64,000 bases of DNA from Pseudomonas sp. S06B 330 (GTDB taxonomy: Bacteria > Pseudomonadota > Gammaproteobacteria > Pseudomonadales > Pseudomonadaceae): the NCBI RefSeq assembly GCF_002845275.2, contig NZ_CP088149.1:4026501-4090500 (forward strand), written 5' to 3'. The notes under the pieces were generated by a model. It worked only from the letters and a program-made list of their open reading frames with translations, made no database searches and was not told the DNA's origin. Positions 40,101-49,270 of this stretch are shown here, in pieces. Each line of letters starts with the position of its first letter. Position 1 is the first letter of the stretch. The position numbers and the translations under genes were made by a program.

Positions 40101-43100
40101 CAGCACCAATCGGCACCCTGTGATCAGTGGCCAGAAGCATTCCCAGACAGAAACGTCGAAACTGATCGGGGCCTTCTGCATCAGCACATCCTGCTCATCC
40201 AGCGCGTAATGTTCCTGCATCCACTGCAGGCGCTCGGCCAAGGCCGCGTGCGTATTGCCTACGCCCTTGGGCTGACCGGTGGAACCGGAGGTGTAGATCA
40301 CATAGGCGAGGTTATCGCCGTGCAGGTGCAGGCCGGGTGGCTGGCTCGGCCAGCTGTCGAGCTTGAGCTGATCCATGGCGATGGCGCTGACACCGGGCAC
40401 TTGTGGCAGCCGTTGCAACACATCGCTATGGCTGAGCAGCAAGCTCGCGCCGCAGTCACCGAGCATGTAGGCCAGGCGTTCAGCTGGATAGTCCACATCC
40501 AGCGGCACATAAGCACCACCGGCTTTGAGAATGGCCAGCACACCGATCAGCAACTGCGGCGAACGTTCAGCGGCGATGGCCACACACACATCCGGACCGA
40601 CGCCCTTGTCACGCAGGTAATGGGCCAGGCGGTTGGCTTGTTGATGCAGGCTGGCATAGTCGAGGCTACCGCCCTCCCACACCAGCGCAGTACGCTGCGG
40701 GGTCAGCCGGGCCTGCTCATTCAGTTGCTCGACGATCCATTGCTGAGCCTGGGGCGCAGCTGCCTGCCCCCAATGCAGCAACTGCTCACGGCCTTGTGCA
40801 TCGAGCAACTGCAGATCGCCAATGGTCAAGCTCGGCGTTGCACAGGCCTGCTCCAGCACACTCAGCAGCTGCGCCGCCAGACGCTGCACACTGCTGGCGT
40901 CGAATAATTCGCTGGCATAGTCGAATGACAGCAACAGGCGTCCCTGATGATCTTCCTCACTGTGCAATTGCAGATCGAACTTAGCTTCACGACTGTGCCA
41001 AGGCAGCTCATCGGCGAGCAGCCCGGGCAAGCGTCGTAACGCTCCCAGATCACGCTGCTGATGGTTGAACATCACCTGGAACAGGCCCTGCTCACGAGCC
41101 TCAGGGTAGGCAGCAAGCAATTGCTCGAAGGGCAAATCCTGATGAGCTTGAGCTTCCAGGGTTGTCTGGCGCACCTGGGCCAGCAGGTCGGCGAATGACA
41201 GACGCGAATCGAGCTGGGCGCGCAGGACTTGGGTATTGATGAAGAAACCCACCACGCCCTGGGTTTCCAGGCGTGGGCGGTTGGCATTCGGCACACCCAC
41301 ACGAATGTCGGACTGCCCGCTATAGCGATGCAGCAGGCTCTGAAAGCCGGCCAGCAAGATCATGAACAGTGTGCTGTGGTGCTCGCCGGCGGTGCTGCGC
41401 AGTGCCTCGGCCAGCGCCGTCGGCACCCGTACGCTCAGACGCTCAGCCGACTTGCGCTGCTGACTTGAACGCGGGTGATCGGTGGCCAGGTCGAGTACCG
41501 GCTGATCATCGCCCAGTTGCGCTTTCCAGTAGCTCAGTTGCCGCGCCGCTTCGCCCTCAGTCAACCATTGCCGCTGCCAGCTACCGTAGTCGGCATAGTT
41601 CAGAGCCAACGACGGCAGAGTAGCCTGCTGGTTTTGGCAATGGGCGGCGTATAGGCGCGAGAACTCGTCGATAAGGATGTTCATTGACCAGCCATCGGCG
41701 ATGATGTGGTGCAGCGTGACCCACAGCTGATGCTCCTCACTGTCCAGGCGTACCAGCGTCACCCGCAGCAACGGACCGGCTTGCAGGTCGAAGGGTTGCT
41801 GCGCTTCCGCTTCTCGTCGGGCCAGCACCTGATTGCTGTCGAGCCCGCTCAGGTGCAGGTGCTGGATGGTCAGCGCCAGCGTGGGCAGAACCTGTTGCAG
41901 CGCCTGCCCCTCCACGTCGGTAAAAACCGTGCGCAACGATTCATGACGCTCAACCAGCGCCTGGAAGCTGGCCTGCAAAGCGTGCTCATCCAGTTCGCCA
42001 CGCAAGCGCAACGCGCCGGGGATGTTGTAGGCGGCGCTGTGCGGCTCCAGTTGCCAAAGCAGCCACAGCCGGTTTTGCGCCGGCGACTGCGGCAACGCCT
42101 GGGCACGACTCAGGCACTTGATTGCGCCGTGGGCCGCCCCCCCTTGCTGTTGCACGGCGGCCACTGCGACGCAGAAATCGGTCAGAGATGGGGCTTCGAA
42201 CAGAGTCCGTACGCTCAACTGCAGGCCCAGCTCATCGGCCAAGCGGGCAGTGAGCTGGGTGGCGGCAATGGAGTTGCCTCCAAGCAGGAAGAAGTGGTCG
42301 TCATCGGCCACCTGCTCCAGCGCCAATTGCTCACACCACAAACGGGCAATCAGGCTGTGCAACGGGTTGCCCTGAGCACCGGCGTCAACCAGTGAGTTCG
42401 GTTGTGCATCAGGGAAACGCGCATAGCAATCCAGGCTGCCATCGTGCAAGCGCAGCCGACAGGCCGAGCGCTGCAGCTTGCCACTGGAGGTTTTCGGCAG
42501 TGCGCCCGGGTTGAGCAACAAGACCACCGCTGGCGCTTGCTGGCAGGCATCGGCGATCACCTGACGCAAGGTCTTGATCAGGCTAGCCGGGGTAATGATC
42601 TTCTGCACGTTGCGGCTGATTTCGACGGCAATGCCGATGCCCTCTTCGCCCAGGTCATCGACCGCAAACACCGCCACCCTGCCTTTGCGCAACACCTCGA
42701 CTTCTCGCTCCAGAGTCTTTTCCAGGTCCTGCGGGTAGAGGTTATGGCCGCGCACGATCAGCATGTCCTTGAGACGACCGGTGACAAACAGCTCCCCCTC
42801 ACGCATGAAACCCAGGTCGCCGGTACGCAACCAGGTCTGCCCGCCCTGTTCGACAAACGTCTTCGCCGTCGCTTCAGGGTTGCGCCAGTAGCCTTTGGCG
42901 ATGCTCGGGCCACAGGCCCAGATCTCGCCGACCTGATTGTCCGATAGGACGTTCAGCTGCTGCGGATCGACAATCTGCACAGCGTGCTCGGGCTGACTGC
43001 GCCCACAGCTCATCTGCACCGAGTCAACGCCTGGCTCGGCACTGTTGCGCGCCAGGGCTGCAGCATCGAGGGTCAAGGCTGCAATGCCCTGGCCGCGGTG

Positions 43101-44120
43101 ACTGCCACTGACAAACAAGGTCGCTTCGGCCAGGCCATAGCTGGCGAAGAAACTCTGCGCGCTGAAACCGCAATCAACGAATTTCTCGGCAAAGGCCTGC
43201 AGGCTGTCCTGACGAATCGGCTCGGACCCGGAATAGGCCACACGCCAGCGGCTCAAGTCGAGGTTCGCCAAGGCGGCACTGCTGACCCGCTCGCTACACA
43301 GCCGATAGGCGAAGTCAGGGCCGCCACTGATGGTCCCGCCATGATCGCTGATCGCCTGCAACCAGCGCTGTGGCCGGGCCAGGAAATAGGCCGGGGCCAT
43401 CAACACGCATGGCACGCCGCTGAAAATGGGTTGCAATAACCCACCGATCAGGCCCATGTCGTGGTACAGCGGCAACCAACTGACGATCACATCGTCGGGG
43501 TTGAGGTCGATACCGAAACCGTGGCGGATCAATACCTCGTTGGCCACCAGGTTGCCATGGCTGACCTGTACTCCCTTAGGCAACGCCGTGGATCCGGAGG
43601 TGTACTGCAAGAAGGCGATGTCATCAGCCTGCAATGCCGGTGCCTGCCAGGCATCCGCCAGTTCTGCGCCAAGCTGGTCAACCGCCAGCAACTGCGGTGC
43701 GGTGTCCTCGGCCAGCACGTCCAACGCCTGCAAGCTGTCGTGCAGGGCGCTGGTGGTCAGCAGCAGGCGCGGCTCGGCGTCGTCGATGATCGACAGCAGT
43801 CGCTCCTGATGATGACGGCGGGACGACTCAGGCGGATAGGCCGGCACGGCAATCACCCCGGCGTACAGGCAGCCAAAGAACGCCGCAACGTAATCCGGAC
43901 CACTGGGGAAGAGCAAAACTGCCCGATCGGCAACATGTGTCCGCGCCTGCAGTGCTGCGGCAATGGCTCGTGCGCGCAAATCCAGGTCCTGGTAGGTCAG
44001 CACCGCCTCCTCTTGCGGATCGTCGGCCAAAAAGCGCAAGGCCACCCGCTGCGGGGTTTGCGCAGCGCGTTGTGCCAGTGCCTGGACCAGCGTAACCGGG
44101 AATTCGAAGGCGTCCGTCAT
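31158..44120 (-). CDS. pvdL: pyoverdine chromophore nonribosomal peptide synthetase PvdL
   Basis: 4,320 residues. Order from the sequence: acyl-CoA/AMP ligase (1-580, [16 protein letters not shown]); carrier T1 (serine about 617); C1 (675-1110, HHIIADGW); A1 (1130-1620); T2 (serine about 1660); C2 (1710-2140, HHIVTEGW); A2 (2170-2690); T3 (GGDSILS, about 2731); epimerase E (2775-3220, [10 protein letters not shown]); C3 (3230-3670, HHILIDAW); A3 (3690-4200); T4 (about 4257). There is no thioesterase, as expected for the first synthetase of the line. By family knowledge A1, A2 and A3 take Glu, Tyr (epimerised) and diaminobutyrate, and the first module acylates Glu with a fatty acid. ATG 44120 ([17 protein letters not shown]) is chosen over an upstream in-frame start. 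An IS-like box lies 112 bp upstream. Confidence 0.96.
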   Translation of the reverse strand: MTDAFEFPVTLVQALAQRAAQTPQRVALRFLADDPQEEAVLTYQDLDLRARAIAAALQARTHVADRAVLLFPSGPDYVAAFFGCLYAGVIAVPAYPPESSRRHHQERLLSIIDDAEPRLLLTTSALHDSLQALDVLAEDTAPQLLAVDQLGAELADAWQAPALQADDIAFLQYTSGSTALPKGVQVSHGNLVANEVLIRHGFGIDLNPDDVIVSWLPLYHDMGLIGGLLQPIFSGVPCVLMAPAYFLARPQRWLQAISDHGGTISGGPDFAYRLCSERVSSAALANLDLSRWRVAYSGSEPIRQDSLQAFAEKFVDCGFSAQSFFASYGLAEATLFVSGSHRGQGIAALTLDAAALARNSAEPGVDSVQMSCGRSQPEHAVQIVDPQQLNVLSDNQVGEIWACGPSIAKGYWRNPEATAKTFVEQGGQTWLRTGDLGFMREGELFVTGRLKDMLIVRGHNLYPQDLEKTLEREVEVLRKGRVAVFAVDDLGEEGIGIAVEISRNVQKIITPASLIKTLRQVIADACQQAPAVVLLLNPGALPKTSSGKLQRSACRLRLHDGSLDCYARFPDAQPNSLVDAGAQGNPLHSLIARLWCEQLALEQVADDDHFFLLGGNSIAATQLTARLADELGLQLSVRTLFEAPSLTDFCVAVAAVQQQGGAAHGAIKCLSRAQALPQSPAQNRLWLLWQLEPHSAAYNIPGALRLRGELDEHALQASFQALVERHESLRTVFTDVEGQALQQVLPTLALTIQHLHLSGLDSNQVLARREAEAQQPFDLQAGPLLRVTLVRLDSEEHQLWVTLHHIIADGWSMNILIDEFSRLYAAHCQNQQATLPSLALNYADYGSWQRQWLTEGEAARQLSYWKAQLGDDQPVLDLATDHPRSSQQRKSAERLSVRVPTALAEALRSTAGEHHSTLFMILLAGFQSLLHRYSGQSDIRVGVPNANRPRLETQGVVGFFINTQVLRAQLDSRLSFADLLAQVRQTTLEAQAHQDLPFEQLLAAYPEAREQGLFQVMFNHQQRDLGALRRLPGLLADELPWHSREAKFDLQLHSEEDHQGRLLLSFDYASELFDASSVQRLAAQLLSVLEQACATPSLTIGDLQLLDAQGREQLLHWGQAAAPQAQQWIVEQLNEQARLTPQRTALVWEGGSLDYASLHQQANRLAHYLRDKGVGPDVCVAIAAERSPQLLIGVLAILKAGGAYVPLDVDYPAERLAYMLGDCGASLLLSHSDVLQRLPQVPGVSAIAMDQLKLDSWPSQPPGLHLHGDNLAYVIYTSGSTGQPKGVGNTHAALAERLQWMQEHYALDEQDVLMQKAPISFDVSVWECFWPLITGCRLVLAGAGEHRDPQRIAALVREHGVTTLHFVPALLQVFIQEPQAASCNSLRRVFSGGEALSAALRDRVLHVLPQVALHNRYGPTEAAINVTHWHCSEADGARSPIGRPLANVVCRVLDEELQLSAAGVPGELYLGGAGLARGYLGRPGLTAERFVPQPDGDGQRLYRSGDRARWQACVQALEYLGRLDQQVKLRGFRVEPEEVEACLLHQPGVAQALVLIRQTVAGAQLVGYYSGVENTAALMQALAEQLPAYMVPALLMHVVQMPLGPSGKVERKALPEPVWASREHIEPSTTLQQQIAAIWREVLGLQQVGLQDDFFTLGGHSLLATQIISRTRQACNVELPLRVLFDASELGAFASAVERIQHSGAHNLQGEIARIDRRQAVPLSYSQQRMWFLWQMEPDSPAYNVGGMARLRGVLDVSRFEQALQALIVRHETLRTTFPSIDGVPYQCVHSDSNLHMHWQDFSADSPAQREQRLQAFADEQAHQPFDLERGPLLRACLVKAGEQEHYFVLTLHHIVTEGWAMDIFARELGELYEAFVDERESPLLPLPVQYLDYSVWQRQWLEGGEGQRQLAYWKAKLGDQHPVLELPADRPRPALQSHRGELYRFDLCPQLAARVRAFNAERGLTLFMTMTATLAVLLYRYSGQSDLRVGAPVANRIRPESEGLIGAFLNTQVLRCQLDGQMRVGELIDQVRQTVIEGQSHQDLPFDQLVEALQPARSTAYNPLFQVMCNVQRWAFQQSRQLAGMQVDYLVNDARATKFDLNLEVTDLDNRLGCCLTYSCDLFDEPRIAQMAAHWQNLLAAMLDNPAQRLCQLPMLATDEQQQLRDSLEGNLDADLGQTIEGLFSAQAARQPQAMALTFAGEHLSYAELDARANQLARVLRERGVGPQVRVGLALERSLEMVVGLLAILKAGGAYVPLDPEYPLERLHYMIEDSGIRLLLGQRSLFQALGELPNHVARWSLEDDGPAVAAVSGEALVTQSLPGHQAYLIYTSGSTGKPKGVVVSRGEIAMHCQAVIERFGMRSDDCELHFYSINFDAATERLLVPLLCGARVVLRAQGQWDAEEICTLIREQQVSVLGFTPSYGSQLAQWLASRQEALPVRLCITGGEALTAEHLQRIRQAFAPQQFFNAYGPTETVVMPLACLAPEELPVGAGSVPIGSVVGARVAYILDADLALLPLGSIGELYVGGAGLAQGYHARPGLSAERFVADPFSADGGRLYRTGDRVRQRADGLVEYVGRIDHQVKIRGFRIELGEIETRLLEHPAVNEAAVLALDMPGGTQLVGYLACDQAQAEAAEQLALRDALKAQLRLHLPDYMVPTHLVLLTQMPLMGNGKLDRRALPAPDLEQGREHYEAPRNALEQQLANLWCEVLNVPRVGLQDNFFELGGDSILSIQVVSRGRQAGLHFTPRDLFQHQTIQTLATVVRRSDDSQIDQGPLSGRAALTPIQHWFFDSDVPQPQHWNQALLLAPVERLLAKTLEQALQQLVVQHDALRLRFSAQGGQWQGDYVEAENRELLWQVSVSSFADCQALYSDVQRSLDLHEGPLLRALLVENSHGQQRLLLAIHHLVVDGVSWRVLLEDLQALYRGQALGAKTRAMSDWAARLLTYASSDSLRDEQHWWQTQLSAAHRELPCDHPQGANLHKQAQTLSVRLDSNQTRQLLKEAPAAYHTQVNDLLLTALARVLCRWSGDSSVRVQLEGHGRENLFDDMDLTRSVGWFTSAYPLSLSPALGDGAPGQAASIKAIKEQLRQVPHKGLGYGVLRYLADTAVREAMAALPQARITFNYLGQFDQQFQADALFQPVDEPAGMAHDLEAPLPNWLSVDGQVYAGELQLRWTFSRERYDEHTIERLAQAYKTELLGLIEHCLSPGNGSFTPSDFPLAQLTQEQIDSLPVPAAQIDDVYPLTPMQEGLLLHTLLEPGTGIYYMQDRYRINSALDPQRFAQAWQAVVARHEALRASFSWNAGEAMLQIIHKPGNTTLDYLDWSDLAEDEQESRLQALHKQEREAGFDLLQQAPFHLRLIQVGAERYWFMMSNHHILIDAWCRSLLMNDFFELYLALGEGREAQLPVPPRYRDYISWLQHQDLDEARQWWRDNLQGFERSTAVPSDRPLLRDHGAENAGMVVGDCYTRLDVADSARLRELAQAHQLTLNTFAQAAWALVLSRYSGERDVLFGVTVAGRPVSLPQMQRTVGLFINSIALRVKLPAAGERCSVQQWLKGLFERNMELREYEYLPLVSIQECSELPKGQPLFDSLFVFENAPVEVAVLDRAQSLNASSDSGRTHTNFPLTAVCYPGDDLGLHLSFDQRYFDTSTVERLLAEFKRLLLALADGFLGDMSALPLLGETERRFLLEDCNRSERAYSLDQSYIAQFEARVAAHPQRTVARCLEQSISYAELNRQANRLGHALVAAGVTVDQPVALLAERDLPLLGMIVGSFKAGAGYLPLDPGLPTARLQRIVELSHTPVLVCSQACAEQGRALLDELSCAGRPKLLIWEQLQGAELPEANPGLYSAPDNLAYVIYTSGSTGLPKGVMVEQRGMLNNQLSKVPYLQLSDQDVIAQTASQSFDISVWQFLAAPLFGAQVAIVPNAIAHDPQGLLEHVQASGITVLESVPSLIQGMLANDHQPLDGLRWMLPTGEAMPPELASQWLQRYPQIGLINAYGPAECSDDVAFFRVDAASTGGSYLPIGTPTDNNRLYLLDDDQALVPLGAVGELCVAGIGVGRGYVSDPVRTAQAFIPHPFGAPGERLYRTGDLARRRLDGVLEYVGRIDHQVKIRGYRIELGEIEARLHEQTEVRDAAVGVQEGANGKHLVGYLVARDVAADTTLLLEQIKLRLRAELPEYMVPLHWAWLTQLPLNANGKLDRKVLPAVDFGAQHSQDYLAPRGELEQTLAAIWAEVLKVEQVGVRDNFFELGGHSLLATQIASRVQKALQLNVPLRAMFECSTVEALATYVEGLKASELSDDKVDRLSDLMAELEAL

Positions 44121-44231
44121 GGGAGGTTCCTGCCAGAGTCTGTACGTGAAATCAGGGCTCGACAGTGGCACGTTGCGCGCTGTACGCGTGCACCTTGCGC
44201 CTGTCGAGCGCCGGGAGATGTACCCAGAGAA

Positions 44232-44255
44232 ACGGACGGACAGGACAAATAATTA
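44232..44255 (-). promoter_or_regulatory. PvdS IS-like box of pvdL
   Basis: Minus strand CTAATT, 16 bp, CGT, with one mismatch to the TAAAT consensus (TAATT at 44251-44255, CGT at 44232-44234). Spacing is exact, and the position is 112 bp ahead of the start. Confidence 0.65.
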
Positions 44256-44460
44256 GGTGCTTCTCAGATTGCTGGGGCCGGTGCGCTTGCGATGGTATCG
44301 ACTCGGTGTCAGTTGCTGCGCGGTGTCTGCATCGCTGGTAAGACCAGCTCCCACAAGAGCAGTGCAACTCCTCGCACTGCCCTGCTCTGCTCTTGATCTT
44401 CATACGCGCAAGTTCAGGCGCCGCGACTGCGACTTCAGAAGGCCGAGTGGAGGTACCTGT

Positions 44461-44650
44461 AGGGGCAGTGCGCAGCACCTTCGGCGTTAGCCGAAGACGC
44501 GAGACGTAGACTTGGCGAAGCAAGTCGTAGGCCGCGTGGCCCCGGAAGGTGCCGAAGCGAGGGGACCCGTAGCGCAGCGTAGGGCCGTATGCAGGAGCAA
44601 GCGGTTTTGCCTACTTTTTCCAAGAAAAAAGTAGGCCGCCGTAAAGGCGG
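44461..44650. repeat. structured intergenic repeat between pvdL and pvdS (possible RNA element)
   Basis: Four compact stem-loops follow in order: CTTCGGC-GTTA-GCCGAAG (44479-44496), GACTTG-GCGAAG-CAAGTC (44509-44526), CCTACTTTTT-CCAAGA-AAAAAGTAGG (44610-44635) and CCGCC-GTAAA-GGCGG (44636-44650). Open frames across it have no protein character, and this wording is familiar to me from between-gene DNA of other pseudomonads. It sits in the 805-bp pvdL/pvdS gap; the other parts (44256-44460 and 44651-44820) show nothing recognisable. Confidence 0.6.
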
Positions 44651-44825
44651 AAGGGGCCGGCAGCGTCACCACATCAAACGGATAAGCCCTGCCCCCCCGC
44701 ACACCACCCCCCAAAAAAACCTATTAACGCGCCATGTCCAGGACGATCAGGCCGAGCGTCAATTTGAAGCGGATCACACTTCATTGCTTATAGCGAAAAA
44801 TTCAGAGATGGATTACTTTTCTCAT

Positions 44826-44854
44826 TTGACAATAATTATCATTAAGAATAGTTT
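44826..44854 (+). promoter_or_regulatory. pvdS promoter with overlapping Fur box
   Basis: TTGACA (44826-44831), a 17-bp spacer and TAGTTT (44849-44854). Bases 44828-44846 match 14 of 19 positions of the Fur consensus GATAATGATAATCATTATC and cover the -35 and spacer. Iron-loaded Fur would block RNA polymerase here, the known control of pvdS. Confidence 0.8.
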
Positions 44855-44924
44855 GTCGCACGTCGTAGGAAGCATCCCAAAACTCAGAAAGCTTCCCTTC
44901 CTCGTTAGAAACAAGGTGATTTCC

Positions 44925-45455
44925 ATGGCGGAACAACTGTCCACAAGTAAGTGCGATTCACCGTTACTCCAGGCGTTTGTCGACAACCGCAACATTCTGG
45001 TCAAAATCGCCGCCCGTATTACTGGCTGCCGTTCCCGCGCTGAAGACGTGGTGCAGGACGCTTTCTTTCGACTGAACTCGGCACCGCAAATTACCTCATC
45101 GTTCAAGGCCCAGCTCAGCTACCTGTTCCAGATCGTGCGCAACCTGGCCATTGACCACTACCGCAAGCAGTCCATGGAACTGCGTTATTGCGGCAGTGAA
45201 GAGGAAGGTCTAAACGTGGTGGTTCAGGGCGCTTCACCGGAAGCTGCGCATATCAACTTCGCCACCCTGGAACACATTGCCGATGCGTTGAACGAACTGC
45301 CGCAGCGCACGCGTTACGCCTTCGAGATGTATCGCCTGCACGGTGTGCCACAAAAGGACATCGCCAAAGAACTGGGCGTCTCACCGACGCTGGTCAACTT
45401 CATGATCCGCGATGCCTTGGTGCACTGTCGGAAAGTCTCAAGCCAGAGGGCTTGA
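44925..45455 (+). CDS. pvdS: ECF iron-starvation sigma factor PvdS
   Basis: 176 residues, sigma-70 ECF type. Region 2 holds RSRAEDVVQDAFFRLNSAPQITSSFKAQLSYLFQIVRNLAIDHYRKQ (about 45-85), and region 4 holds LNELPQRTRYAFEMYRLHGVPQKDIAKELGVSPTLVNFMIRDAL (about 125-168). ATG 44925 follows AAGGTG by 7 bp. It directs RNA polymerase to the IS boxes of pvdR, pvdP, pvdH, pvdL and the acetyltransferase gene. The P. putida counterpart is also called PfrI. The Fur-box promoter lies 71 bp upstream. Confidence 0.94.
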   Translation: MAEQLSTSKCDSPLLQAFVDNRNILVKIAARITGCRSRAEDVVQDAFFRLNSAPQITSSFKAQLSYLFQIVRNLAIDHYRKQSMELRYCGSEEEGLNVVVQGASPEAAHINFATLEHIADALNELPQRTRYAFEMYRLHGVPQKDIAKELGVSPTLVNFMIRDALVHCRKVSSQRA

Positions 45456-45462
45456 GAGGATC

Positions 45463-45522
45463 AAGCTTCAAGCGGCAAGCACAGACCTACTTGCAGCTTG
45501 TAGCTTGCAACTTACAGCTTGA
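45463..45522. repeat. CAAGCTT/GCTTG repeat cluster between convergent pvdS and acetyltransferase genes
   Basis: Several overlapping CAAGC and GCTTG words (CAAGCTTCAAGC ... GCAGCTTGTAGCTTGC ... CAGCTTG) can fold into alternative hairpins. It is a likely bidirectional terminator or intergenic repeat; no T tract is evident. Confidence 0.5.
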
Positions 45523-45525
45523 GCC

Positions 45526-46539
45526 TCAGGCAAGCCTGCAACGCTCGAAGAAGCGCTCCCTCCCCAACACCATCAAGGCTGCCCGCTTGTGCGGGAAGTC
45601 GAATTCTTTCTCGCAATGAAAGCATTGATCGTGCATGTAGCCGATCATCTTGCTGTTATCAGCCCGCGGCTCGGCCACCACCCGCTGGGTGCGCGGATCA
45701 TCGAGAAACAGGTAGTGCACCAGCGCAGACAGCCAGCTGGCCACCTTGTGCGGCCCACGGTGATGCTCTTCACCGACCAGCATATGAATGCCACGGTCAT
45801 AGTCACCGACCGCATAGAACGGGGCGATACGGTCTTCCTTGGCCCAGTAGGCCTCGAAATAGGCAAAGGGCTGATCATCGAAACAACCGATAAGGGTCAG
45901 GCTGTGCGGGTCGGCTTGCAGTTTGCTCAAGTAGTCACGGTGCTGTTCAAGGCTGCCACCCTCTTGCCAGAAATTCACCACCCGCGGGTTGTTCTGCCAA
46001 CGATTGAAGCGCTCCAGGTCTGTGTCGATCTCCAAGGTGCGCAAAGACACCCAAGCGCCCAGCCGCGCGTCGAAGCGCCGGTACACTTCACCACGGGGTT
46101 TCGGCGCACGACGTGGATGGCGCTTGCCTTCAGTGATCTGCATCTGTTGCGGATAGGCACCGGCAAAGGCCTGCCCCAGCCAAGGTTGCGCTAATTGCCA
46201 GAACGGTGTCCTTTCACAGCGATAGACACCCGCTTGAGGCTGAGCAATCAGCAAACCACTGAACAAGGCTTCCATCGGTGGCTCATTGACGTGCCAGGTC
46301 AGGCACTGGCAGCCAGGATCACGGGCAAACAACCAATAGCAGGCCGCCCACAAGGCCTGTTGCAAACAGTCCTGTGCCAGCTCTTGCAGATGGACTTGCA
46401 GCGTATCGCCACGCTCCAGTCGTACACGAATCAGCGGCTTGCCTTCGAGCACAAGGCTCAGTTGGCAATCACTTTCATCGGCCTCCAGACTACGCCAGCG
46501 GGGTAAGGATAACGTTTGCGATGCGGTATCAAACGGCAT
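45526..46539 (-). CDS. siderophore-type GNAT acetyltransferase (PvdYII/IucB-like)
   Basis: 337 residues. The N-terminal half (about 1-150) is variable. The C-terminal half (about 155-335) reads like the acyltransferase domain of hydroxamate siderophore enzymes (IucB, AlcB, RhbD): LEIDTDLERFNRWQNNPRVVNFWQEGGSLEQHRDYLSKLQADPHSLTLIGCFDDQPFAYFEAYWAKEDRI and GIHMLVGEEHHRGPHKVASWLSALVHYLFLDDPRTQRVVAEPRADNSKMI. Such enzymes acetylate N-hydroxy amines such as N5-hydroxyornithine or N6-hydroxylysine. A counterpart beside pvdS in other pseudomonads has been called PvdYII. The IS box directly upstream makes it part of the pyoverdine regulon, but its substrate here is unproven. Confidence 0.85.
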   Translation of the reverse strand: MPFDTASQTLSLPRWRSLEADESDCQLSLVLEGKPLIRVRLERGDTLQVHLQELAQDCLQQALWAACYWLFARDPGCQCLTWHVNEPPMEALFSGLLIAQPQAGVYRCERTPFWQLAQPWLGQAFAGAYPQQMQITEGKRHPRRAPKPRGEVYRRFDARLGAWVSLRTLEIDTDLERFNRWQNNPRVVNFWQEGGSLEQHRDYLSKLQADPHSLTLIGCFDDQPFAYFEAYWAKEDRIAPFYAVGDYDRGIHMLVGEEHHRGPHKVASWLSALVHYLFLDDPRTQRVVAEPRADNSKMIGYMHDQCFHCEKEFDFPHKRAALMVLGRERFFERCRLA

Positions 46540-46577
46540 GGTCTTAGCTCACAAAGGAAAAGTGCTCACCTTTGTGA

Positions 46578-46601
46578 ACGTCGCCGCCACAGCGAAATTT
46601 A
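46578..46601 (-). promoter_or_regulatory. PvdS IS box of the acetyltransferase gene
   Basis: Minus strand TAAAT (46597-46601), 16 bp, CGT (46578-46580), 39 bp ahead of the start. The TAA of the box is also the stop codon of the upstream solute-binding gene. Confidence 0.85.
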
Positions 46602-47387
46602 GTCCACCTCAGGCGTGGTCACGCTGATCCGGTAAGGCTGAAAAATGCGTAGCAGTTCGCCGTTGTCGCGCAATTGCTGCAACAGGCTGGAAAACGCCAG
46701 CCCGCTGATCGGTGCGCCAGGGCGTAGCAAGGCGTAATGGTGATAGACCTGATCGACCCGCTGGGAGGTCAGCAACTGGTCAACACTCTGCGGGTTGCGC
46801 ACCAGAAAGTCGCTCAGGTAGGAACGCGTGACCAGGGCGACATCGGCCCGACCGCGCTGGACCATCAGCAGATTGCTGTCGTGAGAGTAGGTCAGCGTCG
46901 CATTGTGATGCGTGGTGAGATAGTCGGGATCAGGATTGAAGCCGGCAAACGCGTAATGATAGCCGCTGTATAGGGCCAGACGTTTACCACGCAGATCAGC
47001 GAAATAGCGCTCATCCCGGTCGGGCTGAAGATGGGTGACGAACACCTCGGCATCTTCCAAGCCCATATCGACCGCCACATGCTCGATGCCCTGCCACCCC
47101 CACTGCGGATTCTCGAAAATCGCCATGTCGGTGCGTCCCTGGCGAAAATCACCGAATCGACGCGGGATCGAGGTAGGTACCAGGACAAAATGGTAGCGCT
47201 GCTGCGCGTTGTTGAGCGCCTCGACCAACTGCGGCAACAGCCCGGTCTCGGCACCCTTTTCTGGACGGACCGTATAAGGAGGGAAATGTGCCGCACCGAC
47301 TTTGACCTCTACTGTCTCGACCGCTTGGGCCGGCGACGCCAGCCACAGGCTAGCGAACATGAACAGGAAAGGCACAGCCTGCGGCAT
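46599..47387 (-). CDS. periplasmic solute-binding protein, family 3
   Basis: 262 residues from ATG 47387, signal peptide MPQAVPFLFMFASLWLASPAQA. The binding fold shows VGAAHFPPYTVRPEKGAETGLLPQLVEALNNAQQRYHFVLVPTS and FRQGRTDMAIFENPQWGW. An in-frame TTG 15 bases upstream (47402) is an alternative start; neither has a good ribosome site. There are no transporter partners nearby, so it may be an orphan receptor. It may read through into the acetyltransferase gene, whose promoter overlaps its stop codon. Confidence 0.78.
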   Translation of the reverse strand: MPQAVPFLFMFASLWLASPAQAVETVEVKVGAAHFPPYTVRPEKGAETGLLPQLVEALNNAQQRYHFVLVPTSIPRRFGDFRQGRTDMAIFENPQWGWQGIEHVAVDMGLEDAEVFVTHLQPDRDERYFADLRGKRLALYSGYHYAFAGFNPDPDYLTTHHNATLTYSHDSNLLMVQRGRADVALVTRSYLSDFLVRNPQSVDQLLTSQRVDQVYHHYALLRPGAPISGLAFSSLLQQLRDNGELLRIFQPYRISVTTPEVD

Positions 47388-47571
47388 GGACGTGGGAGTC
47401 AAAGCAACACACTCTTTGCGGGTCTTAACCGGAATCAGACTAAGCTAGGCGTTTTCCGGGCGCTGCACAACCATCGATTGTGGCAAATGGCAGTTACCGG
47501 CAAAACGCCAGGGGATACCCCAAGCGTGCAAGTTTGGCTACGCTCTAGCGAGTCTTGCAAGGGAGCCTACT

Positions 47572-48123
47572 ATGGGGCATTGGCTGGTGATCGACCTGGA
47601 AGCAACCACCGATGATGGTGGTTGGCCAGTTACGGATATGGAAGTCATCGAAATCGGTGCGACGCTGGTCAATCGCCAGGGTCGGGAAGTCGATCATTTT
47701 CAGCGCTTCGTCAAACCACGGCGACGCCCGCAACTTACCTCTTTTTGCCGCGAATTGACCCATATCAGCCAGGCCAATGTTGACGCAGCCGCACCCTTCA
47801 ACGAAGTCTGGGGCCAGTTCGAGCGCTGGATCGGGCATCACCGGGGGCACCTGCAAGCTTGGGTCAGCTGGGGCGACTACGATCGCCTGCAGTTGCTGCA
47901 AGAGTGGCAGTTGCATCAGCTGCACAGCCTGCTGGCCGATTTGCCGCATATCAACCTCAAGCAACGCTTCGCCAAAGCTCGCCAGCTCCAGCGCCCGCTG
48001 GGCCTTAACGGTGCCCTGCAACTGGCTGGCCTGCAGTTCTGCGGAGTACAGCATCGTGCCCTTGAAGATGCACGCAACACCGCACGCTTGCTGCCCCTGA
48101 GCCTACCGGCCCACGGCACCTGA
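47572..48123 (+). CDS. DEDDh-type 3'-5' exonuclease-like protein
   Basis: 183 residues. The acidic motif WLVIDLEATTDDG (D and E, about residues 8-10), the second motif in VSWGDYDRLQLLQEW and the final HRALEDARNTARLL (HxAxxD, about 161) give the DEDDh active site of the RNase T/KapD-like exonucleases. It probably trims RNA or DNA 3' ends; the natural substrate is unknown. It has its own upstream region of 184 bp from the divergent solute-binding gene. Confidence 0.86.
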   Translation: MGHWLVIDLEATTDDGGWPVTDMEVIEIGATLVNRQGREVDHFQRFVKPRRRPQLTSFCRELTHISQANVDAAAPFNEVWGQFERWIGHHRGHLQAWVSWGDYDRLQLLQEWQLHQLHSLLADLPHINLKQRFAKARQLQRPLGLNGALQLAGLQFCGVQHRALEDARNTARLLPLSLPAHGT

Positions 48124-48193
48124 AAGCGGATGACGGCGCCAGGCGCCTTGGGCATACTGGCCAATCTTTTCAGCCCCTTTTCAGGAGTCGCCC

Positions 48194-48478
48194 ATGTTTA
48201 AGGTCAACGAGTACTTTGATGGCACGGTCAAGTCGATTGCGTTCGGCACCGCTGAAGGTCCGGCCACGGTCGGCGTGATGGCCCCCGGCGAGTACGAATT
48301 CGGCACTGCCCAGCGTGAAATCATGCACGTGGTGTCTGGCGCACTGACCGTCAAGCTACCGGATAGCGACAACTGGGAAACCTTTAGCGCTGGCAGCCAG
48401 TTCAATGTACCGGCCAACAGCAAGTTTCAACTGAAAGTGGCTGTGGACACCGCTTACCTGTGTGAATACCGCGGTTAA
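48194..48478 (+). CDS. ppnP: pyrimidine/purine nucleoside phosphorylase
   Basis: 94 residues, the cupin-like DUF1255/YaiE family now known as Ppn[57 protein letters not shown], with the conserved [13 protein letters not shown] near the C-terminus. It phosphorolyses several nucleosides to base and ribose-1-phosphate. AGGAG is 8 bp before ATG. A strong hairpin follows its stop codon. Confidence 0.93.
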   Translation: MFKVNEYFDGTVKSIAFGTAEGPATVGVMAPGEYEFGTAQREIMHVVSGALTVKLPDSDNWETFSAGSQFNVPANSKFQLKVAVDTAYLCEYRG

Positions 48479-48498
48479 GCCTGCGTGCTGCACTGAAC

Positions 48499-48526
48499 GA
48501 GTGGAGCGGATAAATCCGCTCCACTC
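48499..48526. terminator. hairpin between convergent ppnP and hydrolase genes
   Basis: GAGTGGAGCGGA - TAAA - TCCGCTCCACTC, a perfect 12-bp stem with a 4-nt loop, centred between the two stop codons. It is probably a bidirectional terminator, though no long T tract follows. Confidence 0.75.
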
Positions 48527-48531
48527 CCCTA

Positions 48532-49221
48532 TTAACGCAAAAACGCTGCAATCTTCTGCGCCGCCGTCGCCAGATGATCGGCATGACTGAACCCCGATGC
48601 CTTCAAGGGTTTAAGGTCATGATCCGCCGCCTCCAGCCAGCACAACTCAATCGCTGGCGATAACGTATATCCCTCCACTGTCTGCCGATTGCCCAGCGCA
48701 TCCCGTTCACCCTGAATGATCAGCGTTGGCGTGTTCAATTCAGCCAGATGCGCCACCCGCGGTTTTTCCGGTTTGCCTGCGGCATAGAACGGATAGCCCA
48801 GACACACCAGCGCATCGGCGCCCAGTTCATCGGCCAGCAGACTGGCCATCCGCCCGCCCATTGACTTGCCGCCAACGGCCAACGACCCAGCGACCAATGG
48901 TCGCACCTGTTGGTACACCTCGCACCAGCATTCAAGCAGTTTGGCCTGCGGATTTGGAGGCCTTTTGCCACCATCGAGACGCCGCTGCGCCATATAAGGA
49001 AACTCGAAACGCAACACGCCCAGCCCTTGTGCTGCCAGCCTTTGCGCCATTTCCTCCATGAACCCGCTGTCCATTGGCGCACCCGCTCCGTGGGCCAGAA
49101 TCAGACAGCCTAAATCCTCGCCATCCCCCTGATTTTGCGGGGCATTCCAGCGCCAGCCACGACGTTCGAGCAGCTGCGCCCATTGATCCCCGTCAATACC
49201 GGCCACTTGCCCATTACTCAT
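48532..49221 (-). CDS. alpha/beta-fold hydrolase of the KANL3/Tex30-like family
   Basis: 229 residues from ATG 49221 ([14 protein letters not shown]). [28 protein letters not shown] (oxyanion region), nucleophile serine in [18 protein letters not shown] (about 109), aspartate in [12 protein letters not shown] (about 170) and histidine in ADHDLKPLK (about 198) give the triad. The natural substrate is unknown. It is divergent from ccoN1 with only 49 bp between the starts, so its promoter overlaps ccoN1 control DNA. Confidence 0.82.
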   Translation of the reverse strand: MSNGQVAGIDGDQWAQLLERRGWRWNAPQNQGDGEDLGCLILAHGAGAPMDSGFMEEMAQRLAAQGLGVLRFEFPYMAQRRLDGGKRPPNPQAKLLECWCEVYQQVRPLVAGSLAVGGKSMGGRMASLLADELGADALVCLGYPFYAAGKPEKPRVAHLAELNTPTLIIQGERDALGNRQTVEGYTLSPAIELCWLEAADHDLKPLKASGFSHADHLATAAQKIAAFLR

Positions 49222-49270
49222 GCTTACCTCGCTATTTAGCCTGCCTATAACCGTGGATGGGAACCCATAC

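Noticed and set aside
44487..44714. Small frames in the pvdL-pvdS gap that look like a recurring short protein
   Set aside because: The sequence is a hairpin repeat; frames exist on both strands and no ribosome site is present.
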